Assembly (NCBI RefSeq): GCF_900104175.1
Contig: NZ_FNIX01000005.1
Span: 372,001 to 436,000 of the forward strand
DNA: 64,000 nucleotides
From: Lentzea jiangxiensis
GTDB taxonomy: Bacteria; Actinomycetota; Actinomycetes; Mycobacteriales; Pseudonocardiaceae
Direction: 5' to 3'
In this document: positions 51,839 through 60,004 of the stretch, piece after piece
Numbering within the stretch: position 1 is the first letter of the stretch
Layout of the letters: each line of letters starts with the position of its first letter
Made by a program: the position numbers and the translations under genes
The notes under the pieces: generated by a model
What the model was told of the DNA's origin: nothing
Database searches by the model: none
Seen by the model: the letters and a program-made list of their open reading frames with translations, nothing else

Positions 51839-52777
51839 ATGTCCTCGGCCCGTTTGCTCAAGTTGCTCGGCCTGCTGCAGTCGCGCCGTGAGTGGTCCGG
51901 TGCGGAACTTGCCGAACGGCTGGGGGTCACCACTCGCACTGTGCGGCGTGACGTCGAGAAACTGCGCGTGCTCGACTACCCGGTGCACGCGTCGATGGGC
52001 ACGTCCGGCGGTGGGTACCGCCTCGGCTCGGGCGCGCAGCTGCCGCCGTTGCTGCTGGACGACGACGAGGCGGTGGCCGTGGCGGTCGGGCTGCGCACCG
52101 CGAGCGGCATCGAGAACATCGGCGAGACGGCCGTGCGGGCGTTGCTGAAGGTCGAGCAGGTGCTGCCCTCGGCGTTGCGGCACCGGGTGGCGGCGCTGGA
52201 GATCGCGACCGTGCCGCACACCGGCTCCGGGCCCGTGGTCGAGTCCGGGCTGCTCACGCTCGTGGGCACGGCCTGCCGCGACCGGCAGCGGCTCCGGTTC
52301 GGCTACGTCGGGCACTCGGGCGAGGAGTCGCTGCGCGAGGTCGAGCCGCACCGGCTCGTGACGTGGGGCAGGCGGTGGTACCTGGTCGCCTGGGACGTGC
52401 TCCGGGACGACTGGCGGACTTTTCGGCTCGATCGGATGAACGTGCGCATGCCGTTCGGTGCCCGGTTCACGCCCCGTGAGATCCCCGGTGGTGACGCGGG
52501 GGCGTTCGTGGCGGCCCGTGTCGCCGACCGGTGGCCCGTGCAGGGCGTCGTGCGACTCGGTGTGCCCGCCTCGCAGGCGGTGGAGTGGCGCAGCTACGGC
52601 GAGGTTTCGGCTGTGGACGAAACCTCGTGCCACGTGCGCGTCGGCGGCGAGACGATGGACGACGTGGTGTTCATGCTCGCGAGCATCACGGTCGAGTTCC
52701 AGGTCGTCTCCCCGCCGGAACTCTCCGCCGCACTGCTGCGGGCAGCGGACAGGTTCCGCCGGGCGGCGAAGTTCTAG
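51839..52777 (+). CDS. YafY-type HTH-WYL regulator
   Basis: 312 residues from ATG. A DeoR-like winged helix at about 3-55 (LLKLLGLLQSRREWSGAELAERLGVTTRTVRRDVEKLR), then a WYL domain with RRWYLVAWDVLRDDWRTFRLDRM, and a WCX tail. Predicted autoregulator acting at the adjoining palindrome and on the divergent epoxide hydrolase/AfsR-like unit. Confidence 0.87.
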   Translation: MSSARLLKLLGLLQSRREWSGAELAERLGVTTRTVRRDVEKLRVLDYPVHASMGTSGGGYRLGSGAQLPPLLLDDDEAVAVAVGLRTASGIENIGETAVRALLKVEQVLPSALRHRVAALEIATVPHTGSGPVVESGLLTLVGTACRDRQRLRFGYVGHSGEESLREVEPHRLVTWGRRWYLVAWDVLRDDWRTFRLDRMNVRMPFGARFTPREIPGGDAGAFVAARVADRWPVQGVVRLGVPASQAVEWRSYGEVSAVDETSCHVRVGGETMDDVVFMLASITVEFQVVSPPELSAALLRAADRFRRAAKF

Positions 52778-52847
52778 AGGAATTCTCAGGGTCCTGCCAG
52801 CAGACTCCCAGCAGTGCACGGCTTAGTGGAGGTCAGGGAGGTCCGCC

Positions 52848-53537
52848 ATGCTGATCGATCGCACCATGCCGCTGGGCACCATGCCATCGGGCACCGCGCC
52901 ATCGGGCACCGCGCCATCGGGCACCGCACTCACCGTGACCCACGCGACGGACCGCGGTCCGCGCACGCACAACGCCGACGCCTTCGCCCTCGGCCGCCGC
53001 ACGTTCGTCGTGGCTGACGGGGTGGGCGACTCGGCCGCGGCCGCCGAGGCCGCGTGGGCCGCCGCCCGTGCCGCCGCCCTGCCTGCCGACCCGGTCGCCG
53101 CGATCCTCGCCGCCCGCGACGCGCTGCAGGTCCACACCGGGGACGCGGTGGTCGTGGTCGCCGCGGCCCGCCCCGGCGGGGGCTTCGACGTGGCCTGGGC
53201 CGGCGACGCCCGCGCGTACGCGTCCGACGGCGAGGACCTCGTGCAGCTCACCACGGACCACACGGTCGCCGAGTACTTCCGCGAGCGCGGTATCGAGGCA
53301 GAACGCCGCATGGAGCACGTCGTCACGAACACCGTCCGCCGCGCCACTCCCGAGAACATCGGCCGTGCGTTCACCCGCGCGCCGCGGCTCGTGTTGGTGT
53401 CGGACGGCGTCTACGGACCGTTGGGGCACAACGGCATGGAGGCCATCATGTCCGGCAACGCGTCGGCGGAACGTCTGGTGCGCGCGGCCCTGTACGCACA
53501 GGGCACCGACAACGCGACGGCGCTCGTCATCAGCTGA
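52848..53537 (+). CDS. PP2C-like serine/threonine phosphatase
   Basis: 229 residues from ATG 52848 with GGGAGG ahead. PP2C motifs appear in reduced form: THNADAF, VADGVGD (metal Asp), WAGDARAY and LVSDGVYG, with GTDNATALV at the end. Shorter than usual, but the metal-binding Asp set seems complete. The first 27 residues contain a Met/Pro/Ser/Gly-Thr repeat encoded by a 15-bp tandem repeat. Substrate unknown; the end overlaps the convergent Ku gene by 8 bases. Confidence 0.78.
   Translation: MLIDRTMPLGTMPSGTAPSGTAPSGTALTVTHATDRGPRTHNADAFALGRRTFVVADGVGDSAAAAEAAWAAARAAALPADPVAAILAARDALQVHTGDAVVVVAAARPGGGFDVAWAGDARAYASDGEDLVQLTTDHTVAEYFRERGIEAERRMEHVVTNTVRRATPENIGRAFTRAPRLVLVSDGVYGPLGHNGMEAIMSGNASAERLVRAALYAQGTDNATALVIS
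52873..52927. repeat. 15-bp tandem repeat in the 5' end of the phosphatase gene
   Basis: The unit GGGCACCGCGCCATC is repeated three to four times, with a variant first copy (GGGCACCATGCCATC), encoding a repeated SGTAP. In frame, so copy number can change without breaking the gene. Confidence 0.8.
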
Positions 53538-54333
53538 CCTTCTTGCCGCGCCTCTTCTTGCTCGCCTCGACACTGCGCTGCAACGCGTCCATGAGGTCCA
53601 CGATCCCGGTCGCCTCGGCCGGCTCGTCCTCGACCTTGATCTTGCTGCCCTTCTGCTTGGCCTTGATCAGCTCGGTGACGCGCTCGGTGTAGGTGTCGCG
53701 GAAGTCCTCGGGACGCCAGTCGTCGGCCATCGACTCCACCAGCGACACCGCCATGTCGAGCTCCTTGCCGCGCGGCGCCCGGCCCTCCGGCACGACGTCC
53801 AGCACGTCCTTCGGCTTGCGGATCTCGTCGGCGAAGAACAGCGTGTGCACGGCGAGGATGCCCTTGTCCTCAGTGAGCGCGGTGAGGTACTGCTTGCCAC
53901 GCATGACGAACATGGCGATGCCCGCGCGGTTCGTCTTCTTCATCGCCTGCGCGAGGAGGAGGTACGGGCGGGAGAACTCGGGTTTCGTCGGGCCCAGCCA
54001 GTAGGTCTTCTGGAAGTGGACCGGGTCGATCTCGTCGATGTCGACGAACGCCTCGATGTCCAGGGTCCGGCTGCGGCCCGGGGCGATCTCGTCCAGTTCC
54101 TCGGGTTCCACCACGACGAACTCGCCGTTGTCCACCTCGTGGCCCTTGACGATCTTGTCGTACGGGACTTCCCGGCCTGTGCGCTCGTTGACCCGCTTGT
54201 AGCGGATGCGGTCGGAGGTGCCGCGTTGGAACTGGTTGAAGTGCACGGTGTGGTCCTCGGTGGCGCTGTACAGCTCCACCGGGATGGTGACCAGTCCAAA
54301 GCTGATGGACCCGCTCCAGATCGCTCGTGCCAT
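53530..54333 (-). CDS. ku: bacterial Ku protein
   Basis: 267 residues from ATG 54333. Starts MARAIWSGSISFGLVTIPVELYSA, the standard Ku opening, with HFNQFQ, YKRVNERTGREVPYDKIVKG and a C-terminal basic tail (KKRRGKKVS). Homodimeric ring that holds DNA ends in non-homologous end joining with LigD; ligD is not in this window. Confidence 0.95.
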   Translation of the reverse strand: MARAIWSGSISFGLVTIPVELYSATEDHTVHFNQFQRGTSDRIRYKRVNERTGREVPYDKIVKGHEVDNGEFVVVEPEELDEIAPGRSRTLDIEAFVDIDEIDPVHFQKTYWLGPTKPEFSRPYLLLAQAMKKTNRAGIAMFVMRGKQYLTALTEDKGILAVHTLFFADEIRKPKDVLDVVPEGRAPRGKELDMAVSLVESMADDWRPEDFRDTYTERVTELIKAKQKGSKIKVEDEPAEATGIVDLMDALQRSVEASKKRRGKKVS

Positions 54334-54343
54334 TGGAGCGACA

Positions 54344-54364
54344 TACCCCGGACCTGGTGGGGTA
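54344..54364. promoter_or_regulatory. inverted repeat upstream of ku
   Basis: TACCCC (54344-54349) and GGGGTA (54359-54364) around 9 bases, starting 11 bp before the ku ATG on the minus strand. Weak candidate operator. The rest of the 226-bp gap to the next gene shows nothing else clear. Confidence 0.3.
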
Positions 54365-54559
54365 AACATTTGCCGGCGGGTGGCTGGCGCCTGGGCTGGC
54401 GGAGGACTCGTCTCGCACCCGAAGGCAAGCCGCAGCCGTCGTCGTGGTTGCGTCATCACCGCTGCTCACAGCCAGACGGCTCGATCGGATCGGCTTCGCT
54501 GTGGCGCACGGGTGCGGCCTTGTCCGGTGAGCGCGCGGCCTGGTTGTTACGGTCGCGGC

Positions 54560-55051
54560 GTGAGAGTCGTTGTGCTGTCGGACACCCACGCGCCCCGGTT
54601 CTGGAAGCGGTGCCCACCTGCCGTGGCGCAGCACCTGCGGTCGGCTGAGCTGATCCTGCACGGCGGGGACGTCTGCGTTGCGCCGGTGCTGGAGGAGTTG
54701 GAGCAGTACGCGCCGGTGGTCGCCGTGTGCGGCAACAACGACGGGCCCGACGTGGTGGCCTGGGGCGCGCCCGAGACCGTCGAGGGTGAGATCGGGGGGC
54801 TGCCGTTCGCGATGGTCCACGACAGCGGGCAGAAGGCCGGGCGGATGGCGCGGATGCGGCGCAGGTTCCCCGGGGCGCGGCTGGTCGTGTTCGGACACTC
54901 GCACATCCCGTGGGACGAGGAGGAGGACGGCGTGCGGGTGTTCAACCCCGGGTCGCCGACCGACAAGCGCCGTCAGCCGCAGGGGACGCTCGGGCTGCTC
55001 GACGTCGAGGACGGGGTGCTGCTCGACGCGCGGATCGTGCCCGTCACCTGA
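54560..55051 (+). CDS. YfcE/MJ0936-type metallophosphoesterase
   Basis: 163 residues from GTG 54560. All metal ligands of the calcineurin-like fold: Asp8 and His10 (SDTH), Asp37 (GGD), Asn60 (GNND), His87 (VHDSG), His113 and His115 (GHSH). A small phosphodiesterase of unknown substrate. TACGGT (54548-54553) ends 6 bases before the GTG, suggesting a leaderless message. Its last 79 bases overlap the convergent hydrolase gene. Confidence 0.87.
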   Translation: MRVVVLSDTHAPRFWKRCPPAVAQHLRSAELILHGGDVCVAPVLEELEQYAPVVAVCGNNDGPDVVAWGAPETVEGEIGGLPFAMVHDSGQKAGRMARMRRRFPGARLVVFGHSHIPWDEEEDGVRVFNPGSPTDKRRQPQGTLGLLDVEDGVLLDARIVPVT

Positions 55052-55773
55052 GCCCAGACGGCGAGGATCGGGCCCAGCACCTCGTACACGGCCGGGTCGA
55101 AGCCCATGCCGGTGTGCGTGCTGCACACCTCGACGCAGTCCGCGCACGGGTCTTGGCACAGCTGCCACGGCACGACGCTGTCCCTGCGTGAGAAGATCGA
55201 GATCGCGGGCACCCGAAGGGGCTCGGTGAGGTCCTTGATGTGCTCGTCGAAGCACGGGCCGCTCAGGCAGTCGTCGTTCAGCAGACCGGGGACGCCCGCC
55301 GAGGCCAGACGGGTCAGGAAGCGGGCGACGCGCATGACGCTGGGATGCGCGCCCGTCGGGTCCAGGACCGGGCTGGCCATCATCACCAGTCCGCGGACGA
55401 GGTCGGGCCGCCGGGCGGCGACCAGGCGCGCGAGGCCGCCGCCGCGGCTCTGGCCGAGCAGCACCACCGGACGACCGGTGCGCTCGGCGTGCTCTTCGGT
55501 GCTGTGCAGGAGTTTCGCCAGCAGGTCGGCGGTGCAGCCCACGGTCAGGCCGACGCCCGCGTTCGCCGGTGCGTAGCCGCGGGCGCGCAGCCACGAGGCG
55601 GCCGGCAGCAGGCTCGTGGTGCCTGCCCCGAAGCCGGGGACGAGCACCACGCCCAGGCCGCCGCCCTGGTCGGGATCGGCCTCGCGCCACACGGGGTGCC
55701 GCATCAGCCGCGGCACGTCCCAGAGTGAACGAAGGACGCTTTCCCGTACAGCGGAACGCAATCCGTCGAACAT
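54973..55773 (-). CDS. lipase-like alpha/beta hydrolase
   Basis: 266 residues from ATG 55773. Ser elbow GQSRGG (Ser109), oxyanion region VPGFGAG (45-51), acid in SRRDSVVPW and likely His in STHTGMGF. Four Cys in the C-terminal part (CQDPCADCVEVC) could form disulfides or bind metal. The natural domain seems to end at about residue 244; the last 22 residues (Ser/Thr/Pro-rich) are read from the complement of the phosphoesterase gene and look like an accidental extension after loss of an earlier stop. Confidence 0.72.
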   Translation of the reverse strand: MFDGLRSAVRESVLRSLWDVPRLMRHPVWREADPDQGGGLGVVLVPGFGAGTTSLLPAASWLRARGYAPANAGVGLTVGCTADLLAKLLHSTEEHAERTGRPVVLLGQSRGGGLARLVAARRPDLVRGLVMMASPVLDPTGAHPSVMRVARFLTRLASAGVPGLLNDDCLSGPCFDEHIKDLTEPLRVPAISIFSRRDSVVPWQLCQDPCADCVEVCSTHTGMGFDPAVYEVLGPILAVWAQVTGTIRASSSTPSSTSSSPSVPCG

Positions 55774-55800
55774 GCCTCTGGTTTGCCGGGCGATCGACGA

Positions 55801-57117
55801 CTAAACACGCGGCACCGGGACGAAACCGGTCTCCGCCCGTTCGAAGGCGGCGCCGTGCGGTTCGTCGAACAAGGACTCCAGTTCGCCGTCGAGCCGGAGC
55901 AGTTCGCGCAACGGCATGAGCACGGCGTTGCGCGAGTCGTCCGCGTACTCCTGCGACTCGTCGCCCGCGAACACCCGCCAGCCGCTGTCCTGCTCGCGCT
56001 CGGCGTGCTCGCGGTACAGCCACCGCACCGGTTCGCCGTCCTGTGCCACCCGTGCCGAGACGATCGCCATCTTCGCGAGGTCGCCGAACCAGAGCCGTTC
56101 GAACCGGCGCTGCCGCACGACGATCTCCGGCGCGCCGAGCTCCACCCTCACCCGCAGCAGCGTGCCGTCCGCGGCGAGGTCGCGGTACACGGGGAACGCC
56201 CCGTCGCCCCAGGTGGTGAACCAGCCGGTCATCGGCGCGCCGCCCACCTCGACCGTGCCCGACCCGGCCGGGCTGGACCGCATCCGGCGCAGCACCTGGA
56301 AGTGGTCGTCGTGCGGGCGGAGGTCGAAGGCGAACGTCAGACCGCCGTCCCGGAGCGCCTCGAGCTCCTCGTGGCGGGCCCGCACCTCCTCGGAGGACAG
56401 GTCGGTCCAGCGGCGCTCGTCGTCCGCTGTGGACGGTGCCACCGGGACGCGGGCCGCCACCTCGTCGGCGTCACGGCCCCAGAACGCGAGGTCGAAGAGC
56501 CCGTCGGCCGGGTCGTCGGTGCGCCAGGCCGTCAACGCCGTGGCGTCGGCGAAGAGCAGGCGGGCCTCGTCGACCAGCACGTAGCCGCACTCGACCGACT
56601 CGGCCACGACGCCGTCCGCGCACCCCACCCACACCGAGCGCCACCTGCCCCGGTCCGGGCCGTCCGGGTCCATCCGCTCGCCCAGCACCCGCAGCGGTCC
56701 TCCCGGCACGCCGCGCACCGCCACCGCCCACGCGCCGTGGAACGGCACCTCGGCACTGGGCTCGTCGTCGAGCAGGGCCCGCACGCGGGCCAGGTGCGGC
56801 ATGCGCTCCACCCGGCGGACCGACGCGTCGACCCCGGTGCGGGCCACGGCCGAGGTCAAGAGCTCGCCGTCGGCGGGCAGGTCGAAGCCGTAGCGGCCCT
56901 TGACCGCCGCCAGGTTCACCGCCCGCGCGGCCTCGGCGGCCTGGGGACCGACGATCTCGAAGTCCGCGGCGGCGTTCGCCCGCTCGACGACGTGCTGCGG
57001 CGCGTGGCCCTCCCGCACCAGCGGCGGCCGGTCACCCGACCAGGTCCTGAGCAGCCCGAAGTCGATCAGCAGCAGGTCGCCCGACGGGAAGGACGCGGTC
57101 CCCAGCAGTTCCGGCAT
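55801..57117 (-). CDS. DUF4241-like protein with C-terminal DUF2185
   Basis: 438 residues from ATG. The N-terminal opening FPSGDLLLIDFGLL and the later WGDGAFPVYRDLAADGTLLRVRVEL fit DUF4241; the end (DSGWRVFAGDESQEYADDSRNAVLMP ... LFDEPHGAAFER) fits DUF2185, a family grouped with immunity-type proteins of toxin systems. No toxin gene is adjacent. No signal peptide or membrane helix. It follows the downstream-strand carbohydrate genes with 4 bases between, so it may be the last gene of their operon. Confidence 0.6.
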   Translation of the reverse strand: MPELLGTASFPSGDLLLIDFGLLRTWSGDRPPLVREGHAPQHVVERANAAADFEIVGPQAAEAARAVNLAAVKGRYGFDLPADGELLTSAVARTGVDASVRRVERMPHLARVRALLDDEPSAEVPFHGAWAVAVRGVPGGPLRVLGERMDPDGPDRGRWRSVWVGCADGVVAESVECGYVLVDEARLLFADATALTAWRTDDPADGLFDLAFWGRDADEVAARVPVAPSTADDERRWTDLSSEEVRARHEELEALRDGGLTFAFDLRPHDDHFQVLRRMRSSPAGSGTVEVGGAPMTGWFTTWGDGAFPVYRDLAADGTLLRVRVELGAPEIVVRQRRFERLWFGDLAKMAIVSARVAQDGEPVRWLYREHAEREQDSGWRVFAGDESQEYADDSRNAVLMPLRELLRLDGELESLFDEPHGAAFERAETGFVPVPRV

Positions 57118-57121
57118 GCCG

Positions 57122-60004
57122 TCATCGTCGCACCGAGACGCTCCTCAGCGACGCGTGCCCCGGCCGCCACCCGGTCGAGATGGCCACGTACCGGGCGGTC
57201 CCACCGGTCCCGTAGGACCTGCCGTCGAGGCTGCGGGTGACGGTGTGCGGCGGAGGCGTGCCGTCCGTCCACTTCAGACTCACGCCGCCGATCGGCTGTG
57301 CGGAACCGAGATCGACGACCATGCGGCCGTCACGGCCGGGCTGCCACGCCGTGTCCTGCTCGCCGTCGACCGCGTTGGCCGGATCGCTCATCCCCGGCGG
57401 CAGCACGGAGTGGGGGAACGTGACGCGGCCGAGCGCGAGGTCGTCGAACGGGAAGGGCTTCGCCTGCGGGACGGTCACCGTGCGCTCGGAGGGGCCGAGG
57501 ACGACCGGCAGCCGGAACCCGTCCCGGTGGGTCAGCGTGAACCTCGCCGGGCCACCGCTGAACGTGACGCGCCTGCCGTCGTGCACTACGGCCGTGATGC
57601 CGGGCGGCATGTCCTGCGCGGTGAACCACGGGGCCTCGACCCTCGCCGTGGCGGCGGGCAGGGTGAGGGCGTAGTCCGTGCCCGTCCGCGTGGTGGTCTG
57701 GGTGCCCCGGTACAGCCGCGAGCCGGGCAGGCGGACGGTTCCGGTGACGTCCGCGTCCGAGAGGTTGAACAGGCTGAGGAACCCGTCGGCGGTGCTCGCC
57801 CGGACGTTCGCGGGGCACACCGGGGCGGGCTCCGCCGCGATCGCGCGGAGGTCGGCCTCCACGTACCCCTCGACGAGCCCGGACGGCACGGTGATCGAGT
57901 CGCCCTGGACCGTGATCGGGTCGGCCGAGCGCGCCACGAACCCCGCCCTGCCGTCCACGTCCAGCCAGCCGGTGGTGCTGAGGTCGGGCCTCGGGTACTC
58001 GGCCACCGTCGTCCACGTGGCACCGTCCGGGGACGTCTGGACGCGGTAGGCGACCGCGGCCGCCGTCTCCCACCGCAGGCGCACCCGCTGCACGGTCGTG
58101 GCGGTGCCGAGGTCGACGGAGATCCAGCTGTCGGCGCGGCCGCGGTCGGCACGGGCGACGGCCCAGCGCGTGCCCGGATCGCCGTCCGTCGCCTTGGAGG
58201 GCTCGTAACCGGGATCCGCGGACGACGCCGTCGCCGTGCCCCTCGCCTGGTCCACCTCGAACTCGAAGAGGGAGTAGCCGTAGGTGGCGTGGGGCGTCAC
58301 GCCGAGCATCCGGACGTGGCGTGCCGTCGTCGCGGGGAACGACAGCTCGTCGACGCGGAACCCTTCACGTGCCTTCACCGTCACGCGGCCGGCGGCACCG
58401 GTGTACGTCCGCGAGCCGGTGAGTCCGGGCATCCCGGTCATGGCGAGGTTGTGCACGTCCACGCGGCCGGGCCGGGGCAGTGCGCACACGATCGTGCCGG
58501 TCTGGAGCGTGGCGGTGCCGGCGAACCCGCCGGCGAACCGCAGCAGGCTCGCCGTGGCGTCGAAACCGTCGCGCACACGTTGGTAGGCAACGGTGTTGCG
58601 CCCCGTCACGGTCTCCCGGGGAAGCAACATCGGGGTGGAACCGCTGATCTTGAACAGCCAGTCGTCGTGCGCGGGCTGCCAGGCGAGCTTCGTGAACCCG
58701 GGCTTCGTCACCGTGCCCGCCCACGCGGCCGCCGACTGGTGGGTCAGCAGACCGGGGTCGGAACCGTGGTCGATCGTGATCGACGCGCGGGCGAAGAAGT
58801 CCTTCTCGGACACGGGTTCCGCGGGCGGCCGCAGTTCGTGCAGCAGGTAGCTGATGGCGAGTTCGGCACGTGCCTCCGGTTCGTACTTCGCCTCACCGGA
58901 GAACTTCGCGAGCCGGTGGACCTGCGGGTGGGCCTGGTAGGCGAGCAGCCTCGACGCGAGCGCGGCTTCGGCGCGGGCGGCCATCGGGTCGGCCAGCACC
59001 GTGGAGCGGAAGGCGAGCGGGATGACGTCGCGGCCGTAGAGGTGCTCCCGGTCGTCGACCATCGGCATCAACGGCTCGCCGGCGTCGCTCATCGTGGCGA
59101 GGATGGTGCGCCACAACAGCTCCCCGTTCGGCTGCTTCGTCAGCACCTCGGGCAGCGGCCTGCCCGCCAGCAGGAAGTGCACGGCGTTGCGGCCGGAGGT
59201 GCGCCAGAGCTCCTCCTGGTAGTGCGGCCCGAACGAGCCGTGGTTCTCGACGACGAACGTGTCGTGCAGGTTCGTGGCGGTGTTGGCCGAGACCGCCACA
59301 CCGTCCACTGTGGAGGCGTTCGCGAGGTCGGCGGCGGGCAGCCCCGCCTCGTTGCGGCTCCACCGGCCGAACGCCTCCCGCCAGCCCGGGCCGTCGCCGT
59401 GCCAGGCCAGTCCGGGCGCGAGGGCCTGGGCGTAGACGCCCATCTCCTCCAGCTTGGTGTCGCCGCGGTGGCCGCCGATGAGACCGTTGGGCGTCCAGCT
59501 GCCCGAGCGCGGGTCGTCGCCCGTGCCGAGCGACGTCGTGTAGTCGGCCTGGCCGCGTGCGATGGCCTCGACGTTCGCCCGGCTCGCCGCGTCGAGCTCA
59601 GGCCACAGCAGCCGCGCCGCGAGCACGAAGTAGGACTGGAAGGTGGTGTCCCAGAACAGGGTCTTGCCCCACTCCGCGCCACCGGCGAGCACGTTGCCCG
59701 CCGCGAAGTGCTTGATCGTGGCGAGGGTGTGCTCGCGCAGCACTGCCTTCTCGACGCCCGCGAGCGCGGCGTCGTAGGTGCCCCGCGTCAGCAGCACGGC
59801 GTTGCCGAGCACGACGGCGAACCCGAAATCCGTGCGCCGGTAGCGCTTCGCCGTGCTGTCGTACTGGGTCTGCGCCCACCTCGTGTGCCTGAGCAGCACC
59901 TCGTGGTAGATGTCCTTGACCTGCGCGCCTTGCGCGAGCGCGATGCCCGGTGTCAGCGTCAGCAGTCCCGAGGCGGCCAGGAACGTTCTGCGGTTGATCA
60001 GCAT
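57122..60004 (-). CDS. Tat-exported protein with F5/8-type C (CBM32-like) domains
   Basis: 960 residues from ATG. Twin-arginine signal NRRTFLA (4-10) with ALA cleavage near 24. Residues about 30-430 are helical with repeated aromatic/Gly stretches (AEWGKTLFWDTTFQSYFVLAARLLW) that suggest an alpha/alpha-barrel glycosidase-like fold; no named family. Two discoidin-like domains follow: about 610-700 (EPSKATDGDPGTRWA ... ISVDLGTATTVQRVRLRWE) and at the C-terminus (ANAVDGEQDTAWQPG ... VVDLGSAQPIGGVSLKW). Its start overlaps the GH97 gene stop by 7 bases. Likely a carbohydrate-active enzyme acting with GH97. Confidence 0.7.
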   Translation of the reverse strand: MLINRRTFLAASGLLTLTPGIALAQGAQVKDIYHEVLLRHTRWAQTQYDSTAKRYRRTDFGFAVVLGNAVLLTRGTYDAALAGVEKAVLREHTLATIKHFAAGNVLAGGAEWGKTLFWDTTFQSYFVLAARLLWPELDAASRANVEAIARGQADYTTSLGTGDDPRSGSWTPNGLIGGHRGDTKLEEMGVYAQALAPGLAWHGDGPGWREAFGRWSRNEAGLPAADLANASTVDGVAVSANTATNLHDTFVVENHGSFGPHYQEELWRTSGRNAVHFLLAGRPLPEVLTKQPNGELLWRTILATMSDAGEPLMPMVDDREHLYGRDVIPLAFRSTVLADPMAARAEAALASRLLAYQAHPQVHRLAKFSGEAKYEPEARAELAISYLLHELRPPAEPVSEKDFFARASITIDHGSDPGLLTHQSAAAWAGTVTKPGFTKLAWQPAHDDWLFKISGSTPMLLPRETVTGRNTVAYQRVRDGFDATASLLRFAGGFAGTATLQTGTIVCALPRPGRVDVHNLAMTGMPGLTGSRTYTGAAGRVTVKAREGFRVDELSFPATTARHVRMLGVTPHATYGYSLFEFEVDQARGTATASSADPGYEPSKATDGDPGTRWAVARADRGRADSWISVDLGTATTVQRVRLRWETAAAVAYRVQTSPDGATWTTVAEYPRPDLSTTGWLDVDGRAGFVARSADPITVQGDSITVPSGLVEGYVEADLRAIAAEPAPVCPANVRASTADGFLSLFNLSDADVTGTVRLPGSRLYRGTQTTTRTGTDYALTLPAATARVEAPWFTAQDMPPGITAVVHDGRRVTFSGGPARFTLTHRDGFRLPVVLGPSERTVTVPQAKPFPFDDLALGRVTFPHSVLPPGMSDPANAVDGEQDTAWQPGRDGRMVVDLGSAQPIGGVSLKWTDGTPPPHTVTRSLDGRSYGTGGTARYVAISTGWRPGHASLRSVSVRR

